A stretch of DNA of 64,000 bases from Zeugodacus cucurbitae. Its lineage: Eukaryota; Arthropoda; Insecta; Diptera; Tephritidae. The translations under genes were made by a program, and so were the position numbers. The stretch lies in the NCBI RefSeq assembly GCF_028554725.1, contig NC_071671.1, positions 43,742,501 through 43,806,500 of the forward strand. Direction: 5' to 3'. The stretch's first letter is position 1. Each line of letters starts with the position of its first letter. Positions 14,450 to 24,530 of this stretch are shown here, one piece after another. The notes beneath the pieces were generated by a model. That model made no database searches, was not told the origin of the DNA, and was given only the letters and a program-made list of their open reading frames with translations.

Positions 14450-14940
14450 CAACATGACCTAGCCAGCTAACTATGGCAATAACTAGTACAGCTTATCGTT
14501 CCATCGTCTGCGGTATACGCCGTGTCCAATGTTCTAATGACCATAAATCTTGCGCAAAATTTTCCTCTCGACAACTTCAAGTGTCGTCTCATCGGATGTT
14601 GACATCGTCCACGCTTCATCACCATACATCAGAACGAAAATAATGAGCGACTTGGAGAGTTTGATTTTGGTTCATCGAGAGAGGACTTTACTTTTCAATT
14701 GCCTACTCAGTGCAAAGTAGCAGCTGTTGGCAAGAAGGATTCTGCGTTGGATTTCGCCGTATTTGAATAGCTCGGTCGGTAATATATCGGCCCCCGCCGC
14801 TTTGTTGTTCTTCAAGCGGGTAATTTCTATTCGAATTTCTTCATGGTCCATCGTCATCGATTGGAGAATCGGGTTCGCCATTTCGTGGTGTTGTACTTTC
14901 ACTGCCATTCAGCAGGTCGGAGAAGTGTTCTCTTCATAAT
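14450..14940 (-). mobile_element. Non-LTR retrotransposon fragment (family 1), internally deleted
   Basis: On the minus strand the frame at 14672-14908 reads the RT-finger signature RLKNNKAAGADILPTELFK, then jumps directly to IQRRILLANSCYFALSRQLK, a segment that lies after the catalytic core in the family 1 copies at 39.9-40.4 kb and 43.5-44.5 kb. The RT palm is therefore deleted. Further 3' (lower coordinates), translation with frame changes gives the region around VLRKIY and the C-terminus. The clade looks like RTE/BovB-type endonuclease-RT elements, tentatively. It is a dead fragment with no poly-A tail seen. Confidence 0.8.
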
Positions 14941-14950
14941 TCCAAGATCT

Positions 14951-17278
14951 TGAAATCGGTTACCAGATTACCACCTTTTAATAATTAGTATAACTTTTAA
15001 GACAGTGAGATCAAAAACAACGACAGCAATATTTTCTTTGGCTTTGATTTCGACCCAAAAAGTCTGCGAAAGCCAAATCAGCTGTCAATTAGCGGGTCAT
15101 TAACGTTTTTCTGCGCACTTATTTTTCCATACAATATAACCGTTATTTAGAATAATATAAATACATACATGAACGCATATGAGTGGTTAAGTTAGCGTTT
15201 GACGTCAAAGTTTTGCGACATACATACATAATATGCGAAGACCAATAGTGCATACGAGAAATTAACTAACTAATTTATGAAGTTTATAAGTTTCGGCATA
15301 AAACTTATTAGACTAAAGAAATAAAAATGCAGTAAAAGTAACTGTTTTGTGAGAATGTCTGTACAGCCTGCTTTATATTACCAAGAAACTCAATGAACTT
15401 TAGTGCTTTCGAAATGGCAGAAATTTCCGACACAGTCGTCTATATGAGTTTTATTTTCGCACACAATACAACTAATGATAATCAGCATTTTTACAACATT
15501 TCATGCGAAATGCAAATAAGCAACGGAGAGCGACATTACGAGAACAGCGATTTGACCGGCCAACCACCTGCCTGGCGCTTGAGCCAATAAAAGTGGATTT
15601 TATTAAATGTTGAATGCCAAAAATTTTAAATGTAAATGCTGGCATGTCAAACAAAGGGATTTGCACAAAAACCCACACAAAAATTTAAGAATTTGATTTG
15701 GCGCGTGAGGGGAAAGGTGAAGATGGAGGCAGGTGTGTGGCGAAATCAGACTTTTAGACAATTTACACGCCATTTTGTACAGCTGCAATAACGGCACATT
15801 TGTTTGCCATTGCAAAAACAAATACACAGACATTCAGTATTTGTTTATAGCGACTGACTTTCGTAGCGGAACGCATATTTTACATGCACGAGCGCCGCTA
15901 CACGCCAGCTAAAAGCCACGTACGCCCCCGTTATATATTTATGTAAGTGTGTGATTGTGTGCGTTCGTCTTTCGCTAATAATATGAAAAGTATTTAAATT
16001 CATGCATTATTGCCATAAACACAGTTGGTCGCAGTTGTGTTTTATTTGCCTTTTATTGTGTGGATGTGTGGGTGTATGTGTAGGTGTGTGGCACGTGGGC
16101 GCCCTTAGCAGCTGTCATGAATAAATTTTGTGGCTTTTGTGCAATTTTAACCTTTAAACAAACTCGCTTGCTTTCTACTTTGCGTATTTGCTTTGGTTTT
16201 TTTTCCTTTTTCTTGAGTTACTTGTGCGTAATGCCATATTGTTTGTATGTCTTCCAAGCTTATTTATTTTTTAGGCATTAAATATGTTATTTTTTTCTGT
16301 TGTTGTTGTCTCGCTGTTATTCTCCTTTAATACGCTCATTCATTACGTTCGTTTGAGCGCATCAACGTATTTCACATTTTTATTAGCATTATTGTTGTTG
16401 TGCGCAAAAGTTGGTGGAAAATTTTTGCGAAATTACGCGTCTCCATAAGCGATATCAACTGCTGTGGCAACAAATTTGCAGAATTTCTTAAAAAAAAAAT
16501 CTAAAATTTGTGCGTAATTTTGCTGCAGAGCACAACAGAAGCGCACTCGAAGTCAATTATGTGCTGCAATGTACCGTTATGAGCTGTTATATGCCGTTAT
16601 ATTCATGATATGTACGGTTAAGTGTCGCTATGCACCATTATATACCGTTATGTATGTTTGCAAGTGAGCTGTACTGAACAAATCTCTCTCACATATGTGT
16701 TTCATTATTATTGTTGTTGTACTTTTTGTATTGACCTCCTTGGCACTTTTTGTGTCAGCGCCGCAGTCGTACATCTTGCTTAGAAAATAATCTTTTCTTT
16801 TACTATAATTTATGTTTCTAAACTGGTATCCTTCCTTTCCTTGCGCTCGAATGCTTTGCATATTTGTTGACATTTGCCATTTTGCTTTCCACTTCAAGTG
16901 TAAAACCCATATTTAGTTACATATGCTTAAGCGGATTAACATTTACAATTCATAAGCCTTCATCACGGTCAGACACAAGTTATTGTTAGAAGGGTTTATT
17001 GCGAAGAAGCGACGCAAAAATTCTCACAATTTAATAAGTTATGGCAATGCATATGTTAGCGCCTTGCATATATGTATTTATTAAGCAAAAATATTTTAAG
17101 TAAAAGCAAAACTTCTTGAATTGAAATTGTTGAAAGATACTTAAATACTATTGGATTAAATTTGAGCTTTTGTGAAAATATTATTATAGTAACTTCAAAT
17201 AAAATTAGTTACTATCTATGAATTATTCGTCGAATCTTAAACACATTTAAAACTAGGCAAATGAAGTTATGTATGTGC
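14951..17278. other. Noncoding DNA, no gene recognised
   Basis: AT-rich DNA with TTGTTGTTGT runs near 16300 and 16700 and short chance frames only. The one structured part is the decamer array at 16570-16653. Confidence 0.55.
16570..16653 (+). repeat. Decamer tandem repeat (NNNCCGTTAT)
   Basis: About eight imperfect 10-bp units in near-perfect register: GTACCGTTAT, GAGCTGTTAT, ATGCCGTTAT, a diverged unit, then GTACGGTTAA, GTGTCGCTAT, GCACCATTAT, ATACCGTTAT. The period is one helical turn. No function is known; slippage-derived minisatellite is the simplest reading. Confidence 0.7.
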
Positions 17279-18304
17279 AAACAAGTAAGGAAAGGCTAAG
17301 TTCGGGTGCAAACGAACATTTTATACTCTCTCAATTTATGTAGCGATTTACCTATATTTTCGGTGAAAATTACCCTTGGGCACTGAGTTCTTCATGTTCG
17401 ATATCAGGAGCCTTGAAAAGTCATGGTCCGATTTTGACAATTTTTCCACAAGTGATGTCACAGCTCAAATACAGTATTTGTGTAAAGTTTTATTTCGCTA
17501 TCTTTATCGGTTCCTTGTGTATACATTATAAAGTGAACGAATCAGAAGAATTCAAAATTGAATTATATGGGAAGTAGGCGTAGTTGTAAACCGATTTCGC
17601 CAATATTCCCCCAGTGTCATCAGGGTGTCAAGAAAATATTATATACCGAATTTCATTAAAATCTTTCAAGTAATTCTTGAGATATGGTTTTTGACCCATG
17701 AGTGGGCACTATCAGTCATTTTCAACCTAACCTTTGTATGGGAGATGGGCGTGGTTATTATCCGATTTCAACTATTTTCATGGTATGTGGTGGGGTACGT
17801 AAAAGAAACGACTGCAGAAAGTTTGGTTTATATAGCTTCATTGGTTTGCGAGATATATGCAAATAACCGATTTGGGGGCGGGGCCACGCCCACTTCCCCA
17901 AAAAATTACATCCAAATATGCCCCTTCCTAGTGCACTCCTTTATTCCAAATTTTACTGTTATAACTTTATTTATGGCTTAATTATGACACTTTATATGTT
18001 TTTGGTTTTCGCCATATTGTGGGCGTGGCAGTGTTCCGATTCCGCCCATCTTCGAACTTAACCTTCTTATGGTGCCAAGGAACACGTGTGCCAAGTTTCA
18101 TTAAGATATCTCAAATACTCAAGTTACTGTTGCACGGACGGACGGACAGACAGACATCCGGATTTGAACTTTACTTGTCACCCTGATCGCTTTGGTATAT
18201 ATAACCCCATATCTAACTCGTTTAGTTTTAGGACTTACAAACAACCGTTATGTGGACAAAACTATAATACTCTCTTAGCAACTTTTGTTGCGAGAGTATA
18301 AAAA
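17279..18304 (+). repeat. Dispersed CTAAGTTCGGGTG repeat, copy C
   Basis: It starts AAACAAGTAAGGAAAGGCTA and ends TTGTTGCGAGAGTATAAAAA. The interior blocks (AAGTAGGCGTAGTTGTAAAC, GGGGCGGGGCCACGCCCACT, GTGGGCGTGGCAGTG) follow the order seen in copy B. The left inner arm is TATACTCTCTCAA, one mismatch from the perfect arm in B. Confidence 0.83.
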
Positions 18305-20500
18305 TTATATACAATTCAAAACACTTACACCTAGATATATATACATGCAAGGTGAAATACCTTAGAAGTAAGAAGTCGTGAGTACATTTCAACAACCTTT
18401 GTATGACAATAGATATGTAGATAATAAAGTCGTATGAGGTTTTAAGGTGTTACCATATAAAAGACTGGTTTAGATATGATTTAAACAAATTAAGATTATC
18501 ACATTTATAAAATGCACAGCTTTAAAGCTAAGAGACGTATTATGTATGGATACTAGCGATAGTATATAGTCAAAATAGTGCTTAAGAGTTTTTTCTGTGA
18601 ATATATAACAGTGGTATACTCAGCAATGAAGTATACTCTTATAGTAGACAGAACAAACAATCATAATACAATAGCCTTAGACAACATATATAAATTATGT
18701 TTCTATGGGCAAGCATAAATTAATTCTATGTCATTTCCACTAGCTTCATTTTGTTATTCTCCAAGACTTTTCAAAATTAGAGAAATTATAATATCTCGAA
18801 ATGACCTGCATAAGATAATATATTTTCAGGAAGGTGGCTTAAAAAACTGGTTAGTTTTTTTCTCCAATTTCTTTAGATCTTATAACATGATTTTGATTTT
18901 GGAACAACTTTCATATCATGAGGCACTCTCCAGTGAGGGAATAGTGACATTTCTGAAGGTTACATTTCTCTAGAAAATAGAAATGTATGTGAAAATATGT
19001 TGAAATCAAATTCAGCAACCTTCTTGGAAACATTTGAATTACTGTCAGTGTGAGAACTAAAATCAAAAATCACACAATTTTATGCAGACGCACGTAAAAG
19101 TACACAGTTTTTAAAACGAAACTGCGCTGTTGAAATTGTATAATACCAAACGCCAAGGAACATCACTCACACTAACAAATCCGCACTACATACAAACTTA
19201 CACTCACACATTTGTAAACATAAAACTATCGCCATGACAGTCCGACATTCGTATAGATTGCGCCATCATGCCAACTCGCCGTCACGCTGTCATAATGATG
19301 AATCAAAAATAAATTGCGGCAATTCATAGTCTGTTTAGGTTGTCATGTTTTCGCCGCCTTTTTCATGTCTTCTAACGGCCACGGCCAACTGACAGCCCGC
19401 CGAATAGTGAGAAAACGAGAACAGTGTCAATGAAAGTAATGACGGCAGCCTCTAAAAATATAAAACTGTCTGTGAAGATGAGACCTACATTGAAACTGCC
19501 AGCATTCAACGCAATCACCAAGGCTTTTCATTAGTATCCGTTACAAGCAACACTACGGCCCATCTCTCGCCTCATGCTGGATTTTCGCTGCCAAATCATC
19601 CCTACATCCCTTTATTCATCAGTGATATTCGGCTCATTTCAGTTGAGTGAGAGTTGAATTGATAAATTTTGCGCTGTTGTCCTGCCAGCGTCGGCTGATA
19701 TATTGCCTACTTAACGGTTAGCTTTGTGCTCTTACAAGATTGCATAGCTGTCGTTGTTGTTGTTGTGTTGCTTGACACTTTAAATTGAAATTAATGATTT
19801 CATTATAGAACTCATTTGGAATTTTACAGCTGGCCACTGGCAGTTTGTATTTGGAACGCTTCAATCTTCAATCAATGCAGCAATACATCAATAGCTTCAG
19901 TGAAAATTTGGCGTACGACGTGGCGTATGATTAATTTGTGCGCTGCGTTGGCAGCAGCGGGAGGCTGCATTAATAATATTGGTATTTGTCACAGAAGGCT
20001 TGTGGGAAAGGGAGAGAGTAAACAAGTATTCTCATTAATTTAGCCATTAGCAGACAAATTAGGCGCAACTGAAAATATTGACTCTTGTCCTTGGCAGTCA
20101 CTCTTTCTTCAAATTTTTTGGTGATTTTACTGTTGCGCTTGTCCTCGTCCTCGTTTAAACTATGCCAACATTTTATAGCGTTAAATCGCTGAGCTGCGCT
20201 AATGCTCTGTATACTGGATTATGTTAATTAAAAGGGAAAATATTTGGCTTTCAACCCTTAACCCCCAACTCAGCTTTTGTATAGTAATTTTTGTAGACAA
20301 GGCAGTGAAATAAATTGACAATAACAATTTTAGATTTTTTTTATTTATTGGTGTAAAACAAAACTAGCTAGAGGCTTGTCACTTGTTTGAAAGTCTTTAG
20401 TCACTGACTTGTAACAATGATATAATATAATAAAACAAATACATACAACAATATGGGTACCAAACTGAAAAATATTTATCATGAACTTCAATACAAAAGG
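18305..20500. other. Noncoding DNA, no gene recognised
   Basis: No supported gene. A moderately GC-richer part at about 19200-20000 has short open frames without recognisable similarity. Confidence 0.55.
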
Positions 20501-21290
20501 GTTGCCACTTCTTGTACATAGAGTAAAAAAATGGAAATGAAAAAATACCCAATATTTTTCAATTAAGAATCAAACTACATGAGTGAACTGTAATAAAATA
20601 TTTCAGTGTTGCCACCTGTTTATAAAAAAATGAATCATATAAAAATGAAGAAAATAATTTTTTTTTTTTTTTCAATTATGTAAACTCTTAATAAACTGAA
20701 AAATATTTTTAAAAAATATTGCCACCTGTTTAAAATTATAAATTCAATAAAACTACTAAGATATATTAATTTTTTTCTAGTCGCTTAAGCTTTATAATAA
20801 TTTAACGAAAGGAGATTTTGACAAAATGTGAAATTCAAGAGAGTTGCCACCTAGGAGAAACAAATAATCAAATAAAAATTAAAAAAGAAACTGAGATTTA
20901 TCAATTAAGTATAAAACCAATTAAACTGTCAAAATATGTAATAAATGTTGCCACCTGTTAAATTTAAAATGAATAAAAATTACTAGGAAAATTGATTTTT
21001 TTTTCAGTCGCTTAAACTTTAAAAATTTTTTTAGAAAAGTTCCCACTTGTGTCAAATTTTAGTATCAATAATTTTGCTAAGATAGCAGATCTGTTTTGAT
21101 TTCTCAAAATTAAAAACAAAATTGGAATGGTCAACAATTGTTTAAAAAAACTGAAAAGGTTGCCACGTTTTTAGAACTTCTGGTATAATTGATAAAATTG
21201 ATAATCTTAAATAAAGATTTACCGAATTATTGAATTGCCTTCTGCAGGAATATTTTACTAGAGGAGTTGTCACCTATTTCAATATTTTAT
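20501..21290 (+). repeat. Diverged ~109-bp tandem array with GTTGCCACC core
   Basis: The motif GTTGCCAC(C/T) or a one-base variant recurs at 20501, 20608, 20717 (ATTGCCACC), 20843, 20947, 21039 (GTTCCCACT), 21159 and 21266 (GTTGTCACC), all in the same orientation. Spacing is 92-126 bp, mean about 109. Units share flanking text such as CACCTGTTTAAAAT and T-runs followed by AGTCGCTTAA(G/A)CTTTA (near 20775 and 21005). This is an old head-to-tail array with strong divergence between units and a conserved core. Confidence 0.75.
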
Positions 21291-21296
21291 CCTAGA

Positions 21297-22095
21297 GAAG
21301 GTAATTATCAAATGGGGTTTCTCTACTATACTTTACTAGTTTGGTCTGAAGACTTTTGCACAGAATATTTGGTCGGTCTGAAGACCGGCTGAAGAAGATA
21401 AAACATTGTTTGCGTAGAGTTTAATCTCATGCAGAATCAGTGAATCCATGTCCATATTAATACCATATATTAATCATTAATACACAGCCCCTTATACTGA
21501 GATGTATGTAGAAATAGTACTTTATCTAGTAAACCTTCCTGCTTTTAAAATAGCTTCAGTAATATTTTACTATGTTGATTAATGTAGATACGTTGAGGCA
21601 ATTTCCATACCCTTTCTTATATTATATTAAAAACATTGGCATTAAATAATATTGTAAGTCTATGGATTTTCTGTGATTCTGTGTGATTTCCTTTTTTAAA
21701 TTGATTTCGTGTATAAGGTAATTATCAGAAATTTTATTACTATAGCAGACATATTGTTAAATCAATCAATCTGTCATAAATTAAATATATTAGTTTAGTC
21801 TGAAGACTTATTTACAGAATATTTGGTTTGGTCTGAAGACCTACTGAGGAAGAACTACAGGACTATCATAAAACCTTTTGTGTAGAGAAACCCACAGTTT
21901 AATCTCATGCAGAAGCTGTGAATGGATAGTTAATCCTTCAGTACTTAGTTCTTATACTGAGATATACATTTGTAGAAATACTACTTTATCTAGTAAACCT
22001 TCCTGCTTTTAAAATAGCTTTCAGTAATATTTTACTATGTTTTAGAAAACATTACTGCAGAGAGGTTAAAGCATTTACCATACCCTTTCTTACAC
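21297..22095 (+). repeat. Tandem duplication, two units of ~0.3-0.4 kb
   Basis: Unit 1 (about 21297-21620) and unit 2 (about 21715-22095) share, in order, AAGGTAATTATCA, paired GTCTGAAGAC motifs (21344 and 21376; 21798 and 21831), TTTAATCTCATGCAGAA, a near-identical block from CTTTATCTAGTAAACCTTCC to TAATATTTTACTATGTT, and ACCATACCCTTTCTTA. The offset drifts from about 418 to 455 bp because of indels. No coding content. Confidence 0.8.
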
Positions 22096-23793
22096 TTATT
22101 TTTGTTGTTTCAGGAGGTGTATTCCCATATTTTAAACCACCCCCAGAAACACAAGCTGTATCTTAATCTTGAGTCAGACAGTGTTTCTCAAACAATGAGA
22201 AGCTCAAAAGCAAAGTATATACATTTAATCAGATTTAAGTAAAACACATACGTCAAGAATTAAAACAACACATCAAATGCAGTTACAACAATAAAAAAAT
22301 ATATTTGTATATAAACATTCAAGTTAACACGAAACATATTGCAGCGACATGGCGTAAGAGTAATATGTTCATGAGAATTCATAAGCAGTTAAAATGTAAA
22401 TGATATCATACAATCTGTTTGTTGCTATTGTTTTTGTTGCGCTGTCACTCGCAGTAACAGCGTCGTTTTGCGATAACAATGCAGAATATTGTTTTGATTT
22501 TTTTTTCGAGCTTTCGCTTGTAAACGCCGCTTTTGTGTCTGCCGCTCTGTGATTTGTTAAGATATTACCGAAGCTTTGCGCTCTCACTGTTGCAGTCGGC
22601 GCAACGCAAAGAAATCACAGCTGAGCCACCACACCTTGATCTTATATGTGTATCTCCATTGATATGTAAATGCAGGCATATTTGCGTGTGATATGTTTGC
22701 AATAGCGAAGCATTCAAATCCATTGTTGATATGTCAGCTTGGAAAATAAAGAAGATTTTCACATTAATACTTTCTAATAAATTGAAAAGACGCAGACGAT
22801 TTGATGAGGGGACGTTAAATCGCGCAATAAATGTGGTTTGGTACAAATATATCCAGCATATCGATAATGAGTGTATACTCGTATATGTATATAGATATAT
22901 GCAAGTTGGCATAAATCGAACGGATTGTCATAACGAAGTGAGATTTATGGGAAATATGACTTCAAAGCGATACAAAATCATATATAAGTATATACATATA
23001 TAAGCAAAGCATATATACACATATACTTATATAGTGTGAGAAGCCTCCACTATAAATGGTGTTTGCATTTGAATTGGATTTCATTTTACGAGCAAAGTTC
23101 ATTGCCCGCCATCTCATATCTTTTGGTTGGCGTGCATCATCGCCACCACCGCAGTCAGCCAGACTTCTTACACAGAGCATCTCCTTAACTCCGCAGCAGC
23201 ACTTCTACTTGTATGCACTTCGAAATATCTTGTGATTGTTGATATTCGCAGTATCGTTTCATGCTTGTTTGGCAAATAGAATCATGTGTACATTGTGATT
23301 TCTGTATTAGAAAATGCTGATGCAAATATTTCATATAAGCAGTTGAAAATCGAGTGATTTATATGACACATGTGACCTTTGTTACAATACACACTTGATG
23401 TGTAGTGCAGCAGACGACAAGGGTAGCGTCGAGTATCTACACTCGATAGCAGACAGTTTGTGATGAATGTGTATGTGAATGTGTATTTCAAATTTAAGTG
23501 CAATAAATATCTTTTGCGCAGAAATGTGCGGAAAAAATATGCTTAAATGGTGCAAGGGCATCCATTCAACTGAAGAAGTGGTTTATATGCACTACTGTAG
23601 AATTCTTCTATCATACTCCTGACCTTGAAGTGGGTTAAAATAAATAAAGACTACTAATATGATCAAGCAATGCGATTTTAATTCTATGAGAATAATTAAA
23701 ATAGAGTATCCTTTTATAGAGACCAGACTATGATTTATTACAACATTGTCATACAAGACACATTTTCATGAGTATTGTATTGTTAAATATTGT
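22096..23793. other. Noncoding DNA upstream of the duplicated locus
   Basis: No gene recognised. Short frames at 22565-22912 and 22731-23003 overlap on opposite strands and carry no recognisable motif. Confidence 0.5.
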
Positions 23794-23797
23794 TTGC

Positions 23798-23880
23798 ATA
23801 CCTGCCAATCCGATAGTATGCAGGTAACCACGACTCGTGCCATCCCATAATTAGTCTGTAATATACAAGTTTGTTACCTG
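23798..23880 (+). promoter_or_regulatory. Cluster of CAGGTA (Zelda-type) sites, copy 1
   Basis: Three heptamers of the TAGteam/Zelda class: CAGGTAT on the minus strand at 23798-23804, CAGGTAA on the plus strand at 23821-23827, and CAGGTAA on the minus strand at 23874-23880. All lie 34-116 bp upstream of the TATA box and all are conserved in copy 2. In Drosophila, Zelda binds CAGGTA-type sites and drives the first zygotic transcription. Applying that here is inference. Confidence 0.6.
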
Positions 23881-23913
23881 AGAATCCCACAAAGCTAGGT
23901 GCGAGTCAGTGAC

Positions 23914-23922
23914 TATAAAAGG
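23914..23922 (+). promoter_or_regulatory. TATA box of copy 1
   Basis: TATAAAAGG lies 88 bp before the ATG at 24002, placing a start site near 23944-23952. A downstream CGAGACCAACGG (23971-23982) resembles the Drosophila MTE at 11 of 12 positions, although its spacing to an initiator is uncertain. The box is conserved in copy 2. Confidence 0.75.
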
Positions 23923-24001
23923 CGTGAGAAATTGTGATTGACTACATATCAAGTTTGTTACCAGAGCGAGCGAGACCAACGGAAGAAGACAAAAAATCAA
24001 A

Positions 24002-24400
24002 ATGCAATCACAATTTTCAAGCGCTTCTAAAACAACAACTGTTTACTATTCAGTCAATTTGGAGATGGATGGCTTTTTCACTTGTGACGTGTACGATTCA
24101 ATATTCGTTAGCAGCACACCGACTAAAATAGAAAATATCCACATAGAATGGAGCGAAATGGTGCCACATATGATGATACATCCTGATGGCACCGAACGAC
24201 GAGATGGAAAACGTATACCACGGAGGCGTTTGTTCTTAGAGGACGAAGAGACTCAATCGGAAACGAAACTGAAACCAGAACCAGAAATAAAGTTTGATCT
24301 TGAACATTTGGAAGTCGACGATCCAGATGCGACTGTGATCTTTGTAGTAGAAGACCCGGATAACTACGGTTTAAACGACAGTAAAATGGACGAGGAATAA
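24002..24400 (+). CDS. Early-zygotic-like 132-aa protein with RRLF cyclin-docking motif, copy 1
   Basis: I do not recognise the family. The ATG sits in CAAAATG, a good insect context, and the gene appears intronless, about 50-60 nt downstream of the inferred start site. Residues 1-13 are Ser/Thr/Gln-rich. Residues 14-60 look folded, with alternating hydrophobics, Trp50 and a single Cys28. Residues 62-76 are strongly basic (DGTERRDGKRIPRRR) and run into R75-R76-L77-F78, an exact Cy/RxL cyclin-binding motif; R74-x-x-L77 also fits a destruction-box core. Residues 80-132 are acidic (about 17 Glu and 11 Asp) with a PEP segment, resembling a PEST-like degron, so rapid turnover is plausible. There is no signal peptide or membrane segment. 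The early-type promoter plus docking motif suggests a transient cell-cycle regulator acting like Fruhstart/Z600; orthology is not shown. Other short early zygotic factors, including the tephritid male determinant MoY, remain alternatives. Coding potential is well supported by copy 2. Confidence 0.82.
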   Translation: MQSQFSSASKTTTVYYSVNLEMDGFFTCDVYDSIFVSSTPTKIENIHIEWSEMVPHMMIHPDGTERRDGKRIPRRRLFLEDEETQSETKLKPEPEIKFDLEHLEVDDPDATVIFVVEDPDNYGLNDSKMDEE

Positions 24401-24484
24401 TTAAGGTTTTTAAGATGTTGTTATGTTTTAGGTTATTAGTTAAATTAGCAAAGCTTTTTATAAGAATATTATAAATTAAATTTA

Positions 24485-24495
24485 AATAAAATAAA
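24485..24495 (+). terminator. Overlapping poly-A signals of copy 1
   Basis: Two AATAAA hexamers overlap by one base (24485-24490 and 24490-24495), about 85 bp after the stop codon. The bases carrying them are deleted in copy 2. Confidence 0.7.
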
Positions 24496-24530
24496 TACAA
24501 AAAATATTAAATATTATACAGTATTATTTT

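Noticed and set aside
13784..17981. Similar frames in repeat copies B (13784-14143) and C (17625-17981)
   Set aside because: The shared GGATPTSPK-type text follows from DNA identity of the repeat. The frame is broken or shifted in copy A and no catalytic motif appears.
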